In this document: in pieces, positions 47,736-59,176 of the stretch
How positions within the stretch are numbered: position 1 is the first letter of the stretch
Layout: each line of letters opens with the position of its first letter
Origin: Callorhinus ursinus
Lineage: Eukaryota; Chordata; Mammalia; Carnivora; Otariidae
DNA: 64,000 bases
Reading direction: 5' to 3'
Assembly: GCF_003265705.1 (NCBI RefSeq)
Contig: NW_020312788.1
Coordinates: 7,542,695 to 7,606,694 of the forward strand
Position numbers and translations under genes: made by a program
The notes under the pieces: generated by a model
Told to the model about the DNA's origin: nothing
Seen by the model: the letters and a program-made list of their open reading frames with translations, nothing else
Database searches by the model: none

Positions 47736-48415
47736 AAAAATCGTTTTTAATAGTCAAGTGATACAAGTGGAAGTTATTCAAAGACCCCCACATTCTTCTG
47801 TGTACCCATTATATTTTGCAGAATTATTAAAATAGAGGAGGAATTTAAGAAATGTCTGTGAAAAAATGATAGAACTATGATGCTTACTTGGCCATGTAAA
47901 ATAATTTCAGAATGAAAAGCGGGGTTGCTGTTCTCATGGTCACACACACATGGGCAAAGCTGCTACAGAGGTCTCACTTCTTCTGTGCTTCTTTCTGTGA
48001 GAGGGGCTCTGACATGAACCCAGGGGAGGGGAGGCAATGGAAGGCACAAATAGCATCAGCTAAAACTAGGTCCTTGCCTCAGCTAAGCTATGCCTACAAA
48101 AACATAGCTCTGAGGAAGACAAACAAGCAAACAAACAAACCTCGGAGTCCCTAGAGACCAAGGCTAGGGTTAAAACCTAGTAAGACTGTGAAGGAGAAGG
48201 ACTCAGTTCATTCCCAGTATTTTCATTGTTTTTTTGTTTTTTGTTTTGTTTTGTTTTGGTCTGGTTTGTTTTGTTTGTTTTTATGGAGTCCTGGAAGTTT
48301 CATGTCATCCTGAATTTGCCTGTTTAAACCTAGCTTAAACCAGCGGTTCTCGAAGTGTGGTCCTCAACCCCAAGTATTAACACTATCTGGGAGCTGTTAG
48401 AAGTGGAAATTCCTT

Positions 48416-48893
48416 TTTTTAAAAAATTCAGTATTTATGTAATTGCAAAATGATCACCACAAAATGTCCAGTTAATATCCATCACCATACATAGTTACAA
48501 ATTGTTTTTCTTGTGATGAGAACTTTCAAGATCCACTCTTCTAGCTACTTTCACATGTGCAATACAGTACTGTTAACTATAGTCACAATGCTGTACATTG
48601 CATCCCCAGGACTTACTCATTTTAAAGCTGGAAATTTGTACCTTTTGATCCCCTTCAATCATTTCATGTACCCCCAATGCACTGCCTCACACAACCACCA
48701 GTCTGTTCTCTATATCCATGAGCTTCTTTTGTTTTGTTTTTAGATTTCACATATAAGTGAGATCATACGATATTTATCTCTTTCTGTATGACTTATTTCA
48801 CTTAGCATAATGTCCTCAAGGTCCATCCATGTTGTCATAATAGGCAAGATTTCATTCTTTTTTTATGACTGAATAATATTCCATATTTATAAT

Positions 48894-48957
<64 letters not shown>

Positions 48958-49572
48958 ACATCTTCTTTATCTATTTAGCCATCAATGAACATGTAAGTTG
49001 TTTCCATGTCTTAGATATTTTAAACAATACTGCAATAAAGATGAGGGTACATATATCTTTTCAAATTAGTGTTTTCATTTTCTTTGGGTAAATTCACAGA
49101 AGTGGAACGCTGGATCATACAGTAGTTCTATTTTTAATTTTTTTGAGGAACCTCCATGCTGTTTTCCACAGTAGCCTCATCAAGCCTCATCCCACCAGTA
49201 GTGCATGAGGGTTCCCATTTCTCCACATCTTTGCCAACACTTGTTATTTCTTGTCTTTTTTTATAACAGCCATTCTAAGATGTGTGAAGTGATATCTCAT
49301 TGTAGTTTTGATTAGCATTTCCCTGATAATTAGTGATGTTGAATATCTTTTCATTAATCTGTTGGCTACTTATCTTCATTGGAATGATGTCTAGTTCGGT
49401 CCTCTGCCCACTTAAAAAAGTCAGATTGTATTTCTTGCTACTGAGTTGTATGAGTTCTTTATACATTTTAGATATTTAACCCCTTATCAGATCTATAATT
49501 TGCAAATATTTTCTCCCATTCAGTGGGTTGCCTTTTCATTTTGTTGATGGCTTCCTTTGCTGTGAAAAATGA
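48416..49572 (-). mobile_element. L1 (L1M/older placental) 3' part inside MER5A
   Basis: Reversed L1: 'cacatataagtgagatcata', 'cttatttcacttagcataat', 'tccatccatgttgtcataat', 'ctttgggtaaattcacagaa' and 'atttgcaaatattttctccc'. GTGGAAATTCCTT (48403-48415) and a similar ATGAAAATCCTT at the right end fit a decayed TSD. All frames are broken. Confidence 0.88.
48897..48961. repeat. compound CT/CA microsatellite
   Basis: (CT)n followed directly by (CA)n, inside the L1. Confidence 0.95.
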
Positions 49573-49691
49573 AAATCCTTGAGCCTCACCAAACACCAAC
49601 TGAATCAGAAGCTCTGGACTCAGGGCTCAGTAATGTGTATTTTAATAAACCTTCCAGGTGATTCTGACATTTCAAGTTTTGGAACCTCTAG

Positions 49692-52600
49692 CCCACAGTG
49701 ATTTCTTTGGATAAACTAAGAATGCCTCTGGTTTAAGGTGAAAGATCTAGAACCAATCTAGGTTTCTAAATTTCTGTTGTACCAAAGCTTGCCTATTTCT
49801 GTTTTTAGAGCATCTAAAGTTCAGGATCTGAGTTACATTATCCAACTTCTGAGTGCCAGAGCAATAGGAGGAACCATTTAGGATTTCTAGGAATAAGACA
49901 CTGGAAACCATCAGGTCCTGAATAACCCAGCGAGGATAAGGGAGAGCAGAAGCCTATGCACATCTCCTAAAGAGAGAAAAGCTAAGTTAGTGGTGGAAAA
50001 GGATGTGTCTCTCCCAAATGACCTCTGCAGTGCTGTCTGGATGGGGAAAGAAAGGTCTTGCTGATGCACAGCTTCTTTCCCCCAGCCCATCTCAGTGAGA
50101 TACTTAAATGTATCATTTCCTTGGGAAAGAATATCACTTATATTATTCTTGATATTGGTTATATTGCTTGGTAAAAGTCCTGGTGTGACCTCTGTGAATG
50201 GTTATCTCCAACAATCTTAGTAAATACTAGCTCTGGGGTGGCATTAGCATTTTGGATCCTCACATTAAGCTAAAGGAGGGAAATTGAAGACAATATGAAG
50301 GAAAGAAATAGAAATAACCAGAAGATTTGAAAGCAGGCTGATAAGGAAAAATGAAGGAAATTCAGATTAAATTTAGAGAAGGAAGGACTGAAAGGCAAAC
50401 TACCATTTTACCTCAAGTTTATGAGAAGTAGTCATTCATAGTTTATCCCCTTCAATGGCAAGAATGAAAATGATGAGCTTAAATTGCAGTGGGTAGGATA
50501 TAGGTTAGCTAGAACTACCTTCTTGGAATTAGTATTAACACTGAAATGTCTCCAAATGAATGGAATTGGACTTCTTCCGTCAAAAATTGGGCAATGACTT
50601 GAAGAGAAGGAAGATTGAGCTTTGTCATCCCTAGTCCGGGTGTGGGAATGTTACTGCGGATTCCCACTCTTAGAAGTGTAATAAATGGCAAGGTATCATG
50701 GGAAGAGTCCAGTTCTACTTCACCGATGGTTCAACTCCAGTTTTTCATGGCTGCTAAAAGGGTATTTACAGTCTATAATTTAGGAAGCCTTAGAATCAAT
50801 GACCTGCAATTTAGCCAAATCTTCATTGTTTTTTTTTCTAAATTTCCAAATATTGATGTTTGTATATTCTCTGTTTGAGAAATTTTCCATTAAAAAACTA
50901 TTGAGTTTTGTAAAACTATTGTTGAGATCTAAGAAGATTGATTAGGCTCCACTTAGCTCCTTTATCAAAAGGAGTGTTCTTTTGATAATGGAAAGTTTGA
51001 GAATATTCATTCCATGAGAGGAGGATCTACAGATGCCCACTGGCATTCACATCTATATAACTTTTAAACTCAGTAGAAAATTTGAAATGTTGTGCTTATG
51101 CTTCAACTGTTTTTCATATAATAAAGGAGTTGAGGAGTTTAATAAATCAATAACATTTGTTTCACTAAGAAAAGTGTTCGGCACTTATTGTGTTTTAAAG
51201 TGAAAAAGACATATTAATGTTTGATTCCTTTAGGAGTTCCAGAGAATCTGAAATGTTATATGTGTGTCTGCATATGCAGGAGGGTGGCTAGGTATGTGCT
51301 TATGTATGTGTATATATAAATGCACCCTGCACACCTATATTTCAGATATCTAAATAATTATTAAAAAGAGAATCTTGTAAGAAGAGTAATTCCAGGACAT
51401 GATTGATGTAGATGAAATCTTAAGACTTGATAAATGATGGAACACTGGAGAAATCTGGGTTCAAGGTTTATTAAATCCTCTATTTTTAAGTAGAGAACAG
51501 CCTTGTGTTATATAACCAATCAGAAATGTATAGAACAGAATCTAAACAACAGTAATCCACCCTTAAAAATAACTGGATTTCAAACTGATAGACCCATAAA
51601 CTTGTATTCTGCAGTTTTAAGAGTTAACATAGAAGTATTGCATGTCAATTTAGATAGTACTGATTTGAATGTGATCACAATTATCATTGCATTATTTTAT
51701 TAATCTTTGCACATCTGTTAAATAACATTTACAACACAACTATATAAATCCATTAAATAGATAAATGTTTTGATTATCTTTTATTGTTTATTTTTTATCT
51801 TCAGGGATTCATTACATTGACTATACCTTTCAAAACATAATCTACAGCTTAATTAAGCCTCACAGTTATAAATTTTGAGCCAACATATTAAGAGAGAAGT
51901 TATTGCTTTTGGGGGTGTAATATTACTAATGAATGTTTTGCTCTGTGACACCACTGCTGGTGTAAAATTCTAAGTCTATCCAAAAGAAACTGTCCTTGAT
52001 TTCACTATTCAGAGATCATAAGTCAACTTTTTATGTACTATATGCTTCTTAGGAACAAAATCCAAACCTATTGATGGCTGAGTAAATTTCACAGCTTGTA
52101 GAAAAGACACATATCATTGTAATGTGTGAAATTTTAATCAAAAATGTTACGAAGGAGAAAGGTAAACTGACTGCTATAATTAATGTGTTCTGACACAGAG
52201 ATTTAGCTGGCACATTTGTGGACCGTGCTGTGCTCTGTTAACTGTTCCATTGCTTAAGGACTGTCAGAGTTTGAGGAGTTCCTGTGTTAACAGTTTCACC
52301 GCTCGACACATTTTCCTAGAGCATCAGCTGCGTCATGATTTGAAATTTCATGTCGTTTCTTCCTTGGCTTTTCTATTAATATTTAGTTAGGTGTCATGGG
52401 TGTCTGGTGATAGGCTATGGTGTCTTCCCTTTACAAGAAGCTTCATTTGAAATAAACTACAGAAACATTGCTTTCAAAATAAATCATCTTCTGTTTTGTT
52501 TCTCTGCCATATAAATATTATCCAATGTCTTAAAGGTGAGAACATTGAGTAAAACTAATTGAGGTAATGAAGAGATTAGGAACCATACCCTCATGTAACA

Positions 52601-52795
52601 CACCAAAGTATTGTCATATTTTTGCCACATATATTTCACAATTAAACAACACGTACTTGGTCTTACAAAGCAGACAAAATATTTCTCCATATGGGAAATA
52701 AGCTCTGATTTTTTAAAAGAACGCTTGCTATATATTTACAAGTTGGAAGTAGCATCAGAATCGTGAACTATTTGTAAAGTGGTGCTAAAATATTC
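49692..52795. other. unique DNA, no gene supported
   Basis: Holds a 10-bp perfect hairpin (50962-50988) and AT-rich sequence. 52200-52340 is GC-richer and repeat-free, a candidate conserved noncoding block. Exon-like acceptors near 50275 and 50050 on the minus strand lack matching donors. Confidence 0.35.
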
Positions 52796-52856
52796 TTTCA
52801 TGCCAGACACTGGGTAAGATAGTGAGTTTCATGCCAGACGCTAGGTTAGATGGTAG
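52796..52856. repeat. diverged tandem duplication of about 30 bp
   Basis: TTTCATGCCAGACACTGGGT and TTTCATGCCAGACGCTAGGT start two adjacent copies (52796-52826, 52827-52856). Confidence 0.85.
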
Positions 52857-52921
52857 CTCTATATTTCAGAGAAATTCTGAAAATTATAGATTAGGTTCTT
52901 GGCTCTGCTGTGTCAATCTAC

Positions 52922-52990
52922 CTGCAGAGATCTACTACAAACTCTCTCAGAGCACTGCCAGGGTGGTTGTGCACTAGACAAAAGACATAC
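52922..52990 (-). CDS. weak candidate exon downstream of the exon chain
   Basis: 'tctgtcttcccctttcag' is a strong acceptor on the minus strand and CTGCAG|GTAGAT a plausible donor, enclosing 69 bp. Phase 0, needed to follow the 53708 exon, is open, but the composition of that translation is unremarkable. A second frame (YVFCLVHNHPGSALREFVVD) is also open and looks more protein-like but has the wrong phase. This ambiguity argues for caution. Confidence 0.25.
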
Positions 52991-53469
52991 CTGAAAGGGG
53001 AAGACAGATATGCCACTTAAATTAAATAGGAAATGAATTGGCCAGCAAGCTGGCATGTCTGCTGAGACAAATCATGGACAACATGTCTCTCAACAACAAA
53101 ACTTATTTGTTTTCTCTTGCCAACAGATTCATCACTGCCCAGGCAAAACAGGCAAAATACATTAGTGTCATGGTAAACTGATAAAGAGAAGTGCCTCAAT
53201 CTAGCATCCTCAATGGTGAAAGTCTTAGGGCAGTATTGATCTGTGTTATATAAATCTTGTTTTCTGTCTGCAGAAGTGAATCAGGAATGACCCGTAAGGT
53301 TAACAAACATTGTAATGTCTTTCAGCTGGGGCAGATGCCTGTGAGTTCCACACATTGTATTTGGTCAAGTTCCATCTTGTCATTTTACCGCCAAGAAGCT
53401 TAACTAATTGCTGGCAATCATAAGAATGTTTGATGGAAGGAGAGAATTCCTACAATTTTTACCCTCTCT

Positions 53470-53492
53470 CCCATCCCCTCTCCCCCGCCCCC
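53470..53492 (-). other. G-quadruplex motif (minus strand)
   Basis: C runs of 3, 4, 5 and 5 on plus give G runs on minus with loops of one to three bases. Confidence 0.7.
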
Positions 53493-53707
53493 TTAAGTCT
53501 TAACAAGCAGTCAAAGCCAAGTTAGCGGAAAACAATCAACACTGAGTCAGCAGGAGTCTTCACTTAGTTGAAAGTTTATGTAATTGGCATGTCATGTTCC
53601 TACATTGCCAAGAACAGACCTGATTAAGCTGATGCACTTTGTTTCGGGAAAGTTTGACAAAGAAAGCTTCTCCTCCTTCTGAGTTTCATGTCAGGGTATG
53701 TACTTAC

Positions 53708-53792
53708 CGTGATTTTCTTCTGTTCATTGGAATCAAAGGCTAAATGTATACTCTGTGAACTGGTGAAATCAAAATTGTCATCGAATTGAAGC
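53708..53792 (-). CDS. candidate internal exon (fourth of chain)
   Basis: Minus strand: acceptor 'acacctatttttgtcag' and donor CACG|GTAAGTAC, a near-consensus 5' splice site. The exon is 85 bp and only one frame is open, giving LQFDDNFDFTSSQSIHLAFD then SNEQKKIT. One base completes the codon started in the previous exon (AA|G = Lys), and the exon ends on a codon boundary. The alternating polar/hydrophobic pattern suggests a beta-rich extracellular or structural domain, but this is inference. The protein is not recognised. Confidence 0.5.
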
Positions 53793-54539
53793 CTGACAAA
53801 AATAGGTGTTTGGGGGAAAAGGGAGAACAAGATTGGTGGTAAAAGATAATCATCAATGAAAAGAAAATTTATTAGCAGAAGTACAATTACCCATAAGAAC
53901 CTGCTTTATTTTATAAACAGAGCACTCTTAAAGGAATGGCAAATTCAGTCTTATTTTGTGATGGGGGTTCACTTGACCACCTATGCTTTCTCCACGTACA
54001 GTGTCGTATGCTTTTACTTATAAAAATGGTTCCTGTAGCCTTAACAAGTCTTTACAATGGAAGCTCTCTTTAGAGACTAATCAGCCATCTGAATTTTGTC
54101 TGCTAACTTTTTACAATGCTTTATTAGGCTGTGTATGATGATTTTGCCCTTATTTGGAAATTCTGCCTTTATAATGAAAAAACAAATGCCTGGCATTAGA
54201 AGAGACTCTATAAAGCTTACAATATTTTATTTGTATTTGCTCACATGAGTGTCTCCTTGTCATAACCCTAAATCAAATGGTAGATTTGAACTTGGCTGAG
54301 ATTATTAAAGCTACAAGACAGCAGTTACTGAAGGAGCAGTCCACGCATCTATTACGTCATAGTTGACAGTATAAAGGCAAGATTCAGGGAACTAATGGAG
54401 TTTCTTTTTCTTCTCCCCTTTTGTCATAGAAAGGTCAAGCTGGTTTTCAACATTTTTATGTATGTCATTCTCAATATAGCAACAGAATCTCTTATGGAAA
54501 ACAATGTAAGTAAATGTCTCCACGATGCTACTAGTCACC

Positions 54540-54850
54540 TGATCAAAAGCCAATGTTGAAAAACACTTCTAATGACTGTCTCTTATGCATCAGTGCACCT
54601 ACTAATGAGCTGCCAGAAAAGGCTTTGTAAAGCTTTGCTAAGATAGAGCAGGAATGTGAGAAGCCTGAGATATAACTTCCCTGCTGTGATCCCTGCCTTT
54701 CTACTAACAGGGAGCCTAGACTTGGAGCTGCTAATGAGCATGCTGGAGAGAGTGTCCAAACCAATGCAGGCTGGAGACAATTCACCTGTCTGCTTTCAGA
54801 TCCAGGGTATGATGCATGACAGTAAGACACCCGGTAGCAGCTTTTCTTTA
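54540..54850. other. open, GC-richer block, possibly conserved
   Basis: Both strands are largely open here. On plus, 'cctttctactaacag' precedes GGAGCC and an open run including MSMLERVSKPMQAGDNSP up to ATCCAG|G. No partner exon was found. Conserved noncoding DNA or an unrecognised exon are both possible. Confidence 0.2.
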
Positions 54851-55315
54851 AATAATTTAGATATTTATTGATTTTCCCTCTCTATCCCCATATTTTTATT
54901 TAGTCCCTGCATTTTACTTTCTTCCAGTGATTTCTAGTGCCATCAGAGAGAAAAGAATATGAATTGTTCTATCGCCTTCCTCCCCCACCCACATATATAC
55001 ATATATATATATAAATGAAATTAATGTCATCATGTCATCTAATAGCAATATGGAATACCTAATTAGTTTTTCTGGAGGAAAGAGAAATATGTGCTTTTCA
55101 GAGGTGATATTTATAAAATGAGGCAGTTGAAATTAATAACTTTTTAAAAGCCAAAATATGGCTTATGTGAATTAAAGGAATTCAAAATGTGGCATGTATT
55201 TTGACACTTAAAACAATGTATGGCATAAGTTAAAGACTTTTCTCCCTCTAGCAATGCCTGTTCAACATCTTTATCCACAGCAAAACCCAGCAAGATCTTT
55301 ATAAAGAACACTTAC

Positions 55316-55344
55316 TTAACTTGGTTTGTAGAAATTCCTGGCCT
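55316..55344 (-). CDS. candidate 29-bp microexon (third of chain)
   Basis: Acceptor 'actatttcatttag' and donor AA|GTAAGTG on the minus strand. In the phase set by the preceding candidate it reads RPGISTNQV plus two bases that complete Lys with the next exon. Joined directly to the 116-bp exon it would stop, so it depends on the 26-bp exon being real. Confidence 0.4.
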
Positions 55345-55779
55345 CTAAATGAAATAGTTAACTGCAGGATACCTTTCAAGTTCAATGCTAAGCTGTTCAC
55401 ATTACAGGTTTTGATGCTATGCTTTCTTTGAGTTTTCCTAGAGGCTATTTTACTAATTTTTTTTTTTAGTCAAACAAAATTACAGAATAGAAACTGTGTA
55501 ATTTCACCAATTTGCAATGCCACAGTAATCCCAGAAAAAGAATCAACATCCCTATCCATTAATTACAATCCTGACTCTCTTCTAGCATCCCAGGAGGCAG
55601 CCCATGTGGTTCACAGGGGCTAGTGCTATCTGTCCCTTCCAGTTGCCAATGTTCCTATTTTCCACAGCTCACCCTTGCTTTTTCTCAGGTTGATACAACA
55701 TGCCAAGGGAAATCGCAGGCTCTGTGGCAACTGGGGAGATAAGAATGCTGTGTGCCTCGGCAGCCCCTTTTATCCCCAA

Positions 55780-55900
55780 AGAGCTTTACAAAAATCTATT
55801 TTTTAATCACTGGATACCCCTGTGAGATCGGTATTAGCGCAACGTCACAACTAGCACAACTAAAATCAGGGAGCATCTACCTGCATCTCAGCCCCTGAAC
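55780..55900 (-). mobile_element. possible MIR relic
   Basis: 'gagctttacaaaaatctatt', 'cccctgtgagatcggtatta' and following sequence match the reversed MIR distal half. Confidence 0.45.
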
Positions 55901-56157
55901 CCTTTTTGCTGTTGGATATGGTGCAAGAAGAGAGCTTGAATTCTGAACCCAATTCTAACAACGTGGGGAGCCAGGTGGAGTACATGTTTCCTGCCAGGAA
56001 ATTTATGAGTTCTCAAAGAAAGTTGGGCTGCATGTAAATTCTTCTCTTTAAAAAAGTAAACAAAACCAGAAATATAAATAATACAATAAATATTTGAAGT
56101 AAAACAAGCATATTATAACAGGCCTGATTTGGAACTTTGTTACCAAAAAATCCTTAC

Positions 56158-56183
56158 CTTCTCAAACTTGGTACCAAAGTACC
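56158..56183 (-). CDS. candidate 26-bp microexon (second of chain)
   Basis: Donor GAGAAG|GTAAGG is strong. The acceptor 'gaagtgaaatag' is weak, although a pyrimidine-rich stretch (cttctactcttcc) lies about 40 nt upstream. It completes Gly from the previous exon and encodes YFGTKFEK, ending on a codon boundary that fits the 29-bp exon. This is the least certain link of the chain. Confidence 0.3.
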
Positions 56184-56402
56184 CTATTTCACTTCTTTAT
56201 TTGGTAAACAACTTGTCGGAAGAGTAGAAGCAATAGTAGAGGTGAACCAATAAGGGTTTTTGAGTAAATCTCAGCTCTGTAGAGAGCTACCCAACATGTA
56301 GAAATCAACTTCCTGCTCTCAGGAAACTCATAACTCTAAGAGGAAAGAGAAAACTATAGTTAAGCTTATCAACATAAATGACATGCATATCATGAATATT
56401 AC

Positions 56403-56518
56403 CTGTTACTGTTAAAAGTTCACTTTTGAGAATTTTGCTAAGTGTAGTGATAGGATATTGAGAAAAATATCTCTTTTTATTATGCTGTTTGTGGAATTCT
56501 GTCATTGTATAGCCACAC
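56403..56518 (-). CDS. candidate internal exon (first of chain)
   Basis: Minus strand: acceptor 'atttatttttcttttag' (good pyrimidine tract) and donor ACAG|GTAATA. The exon is 116 bp and encodes CGYTMTEFHKQHNKKRYFSQ then YPITTLSKILKSELLTVT, with one base carried at each end. The only open frame is the one used. The protein is not recognised. Possible upstream partner: a 19-bp segment at about 57285-57303, also splice-flanked and in phase, but too short to trust. Confidence 0.45.
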
Positions 56519-56744
56519 CTAAAAGAAAAATAAATTCTTAATTAATATATTACTTTCTTATTAAGAAGCAACCTTGAAATACTATAGAATGTTCAATTAG
56601 ATTTGCTGAGATACCCAGGAGCGTGGTAAATATAATATTGTCATTGTCCTTTGGAGCTCTGCATTTCATATGTAAAATTTTTTTAGCATGAAGTTTTATT
56701 TTTTATTTTCAGGTATTTGTCAAAATATATACAAATTTTAAATA

Positions 56745-56868
56745 CACAATTTTCTTGTTGGTTGATTTGTGGATGTTGAACCATTCTTGCATCCTTGGAA
56801 TAAATTCTACTTGACTGTGGTGTATAATTTTAAAAATATTTACATATAGTTTTCTTTAAATTTTCTCT
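56745..56868 (-). mobile_element. L1 ORF2 fragment
   Basis: 'ttgttggttgatttgtggat', 'gttgaaccattcttgcatcc' and 'ggaataaattctacttgact' are reversed ORF2 sequence. Confidence 0.7.
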
Positions 56869-57487
56869 TATTTTGGATCAATATGATTTATAATATTCTT
56901 TGCCACTCAGTGGCCAAATATTTCAGAACCTAAATAAATATCTAATAAATAAATTATCAAAACTCTAAGAAAACCTCCCTTCCTTTCTCTTTTATTTTCC
57001 TCAGAATCTGAGCTTGTGGAGAAATGCAAGTAAAGCACAACGTTATCTTAGCCTATCCATAGATAAGCCACATTCTTCTCTAAGCAAGGGAATTTCCTAA
57101 CAGTAAGTTAGGTCCTTGGAAAGATGTTCACTCTTGAGCCACTAGGGTCCCATTATATACATATCATATTGACTGGTGCCTTACACTCAGTTTAACTTTT
57201 TATACATCCCACTTCTGTCAGTAAAACACTAGAGCAAGCATCCTTAATATATCTGCATTTATAGATAAATTATATATCTACGCTTACTGTACTCCAAATA
57301 TATATTCTAAGATGCACATGAAGAGAACATTAAGGATGAGAGAAAATAAGGGAAATATATTAAAATCTTATTTATTTATTACCAGGGCAAACATATTTTG
57401 CTTCTAGTAATTGTATTGATTATAATATTTTAGTGGCATCTACATAACTGCATAAGATTCCTTATTTTTGGAAATCTTACTTAAAGA

Positions 57488-57600
57488 CTTGGTGGTATAG
57501 CAGTATCCAAAGACTGGCTCTAGATTCAGATTATTCTGGTACTTGGTTTTAATTGTTACCATAGCTGAAAATAATGCCTCACAAAGTTATTACAAAAGAA
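57488..57600 (+). mobile_element. MIR SINE relic
   Basis: 'tggtggtatagcagtatcc', 'aaagactggctctagattca' and 'gattattctggtacttgg' follow the MIR 5' order. Confidence 0.5.
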
Positions 57601-57741
57601 ATGCGTTTATGAAATTATTATACTGATTTTCAAATTCCATCCCCAAATATGTAAATATTTTCATTTGAATGTTAATCATAAAGTTCCATCTAGTGACGTT
57701 ATTTTTGCATTTAGTTGGATTAAATAGCATTTTAATTTTTT

Positions 57742-57937
57742 TTTTTAAGATTCTATTCAGTTATTTGACAAAGAGATAGAGAGAGAGCACAAGTAGGCAG
57801 AGCGGCAGGCAGAGGGAGAAGGAGAAGCAGGCTCTCCGCTGAGCAGGGAGCAGGACGTGGGGCTCAATCCCAGGACCCCAGGATCATTACCCAAGCCGAA
57901 GGCAGCTGCTTAACTGACTGAGCCACCCAGCCGCCCC
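57742..57937 (-). mobile_element. CAN SINE (SINEC)
   Basis: Reversed SINEC. GCATTTTAATTTTT (57728-57741) and GCATTTTAATATTTTT (from 57938) form the TSD. Confidence 0.94.
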
Positions 57938-58420
57938 GCATTTTAATATTTTTAATGAATAGCTTCAACATTGCTGAAATTCTTTAGATTTCAAGACATG
58001 TTAGAAAATTTTCTTGCTAAGATTTTTTTCTTAAAAGTGGACAAATCTGCATCTTTATAAAAGATATATCACTTTGACCATAAAATCCCAAAATGACAAA
58101 TCATCTCCAAATATCTATTTTCAAAATTTATTTTTATTATATATTTTTTCAAAATGAAGTTTCTTTATTTTTCATTGGTATACAAACATCTTTATTTAAA
58201 GAGATATAAGGAATATTTTATTTTTTGGGGGGGGGAGGAAAGCCAGCTAATTGTCACACCACTGGAGCCACTTGTCATCATCAATGAGTTTGGAATACTT
58301 GCCTCTTTTATGAAATAAAAATAGACATTTTTTCTAAGAAATTTCTTGTAAGATAACCAGTGAATATTTTCATGGCATTCTTCATGTCATTCAAAATTAC
58401 TATAAAGATTTTATTTTTTT

Positions 58421-58615
58421 TTAGGATTTTATTCATTTGAAAGGGACAGAGAGAGTGTGTGTGTGCGCGCACAAGCTGGGAGAGGGGCAGAGGGTGAGGG
58501 AGAAGACAACTCCCTGATGAGCAGGAAGCCCGATGAGGGGCTCAACCCCAGGACCCTGACATCATGGCCTGAGCCAAAAGCAGATGCTTAACTGACTGAG
58601 CCACCCAGGAACCCC
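58421..58615 (-). mobile_element. CAN SINE (SINEC)
   Basis: Reversed SINEC with an internal GTGTGTGTGCGCGCAC expansion. TAAAGATTTTATTTTT (58403) and TAAAGATTCTACTTTTT (58616) are a diverged TSD. Confidence 0.92.
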
Positions 58616-58633
58616 TAAAGATTCTACTTTTTA

Positions 58634-59160
58634 AATGGATTGCTTATATATGAATAAACTCCATTTTTTAAATCTTATAGTATGCAAACTATGATTTTTA
58701 CAATATGCCGAAGGCAAACAATGGTATAAGGCCATCTCTTTCAGCCACATTGTGGAACCTCATTCTTTCCTCAGGGTGGAATACATAGCAATAAGCCTCT
58801 CTCCTTTGGACCAGTTGTTGATCTCTAGAAAAGCACAATTTCTTTTTGTTTATTAGATGAAAATAAATTTCATTACAAGATCTGATATTTTTCTGTATCC
58901 TAAATGGAATGGCTTCTCCACTTTGGAGACCATCATTCCAGACAGCCACAGGATGAGATGAGGATGATTAGGAAGACAGTTATCTGAATAGAATTTTAGT
59001 TGAGGTTAAAGGAATAATATCAAATATAAAAATAATGTTGGGTAATTGAGCACAGTCACAAACATTAGGAGAATTCAGTATATTGGCTGGTCTAAAATCA
59101 GTACACAGAAGTCAATAGATTTCTCATATACTGAGTGCATATTGGGTTAGAAAATAATGA
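58634..59160. other. unique DNA, no gene supported
   Basis: A minus-strand open frame (58949-58698) has no splice sites and no recognised domain. Confidence 0.4.
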
Positions 59161-59176
59161 CTAAGTTGTTATTTTT

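Larger units (their letters stand above)
48341..49691 (+). mobile_element. MER5A-like hAT-Charlie element, split by an L1
   Basis: The left part (48341-48415) begins CAGCGGTTCTCGAAGTGTGG and the right part (about 49581-49691) contains 'ctgaatcagaagctctggac', 'taataaaccttccaggtgat' and 'caagttttggaacctctag'. Together they reconstruct a MER5A-type non-autonomous transposon in plus orientation with an L1 in the middle. Confidence 0.8.

Noticed and set aside
56990..57035. Plus-strand exon after a strong pyrimidine tract and CAG
   Set aside because: The open part is only about 8 codons before TAA and no partner exon is visible.
57285..57303. 19-bp microexon upstream of the exon chain
   Set aside because: It is in phase and splice-flanked, but 19 bp is too short to separate from chance.
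58698..58949. 83-codon minus-strand frame
   Set aside because: No splice signals, no domain, and it lies between SINEs in unique AT-rich DNA.
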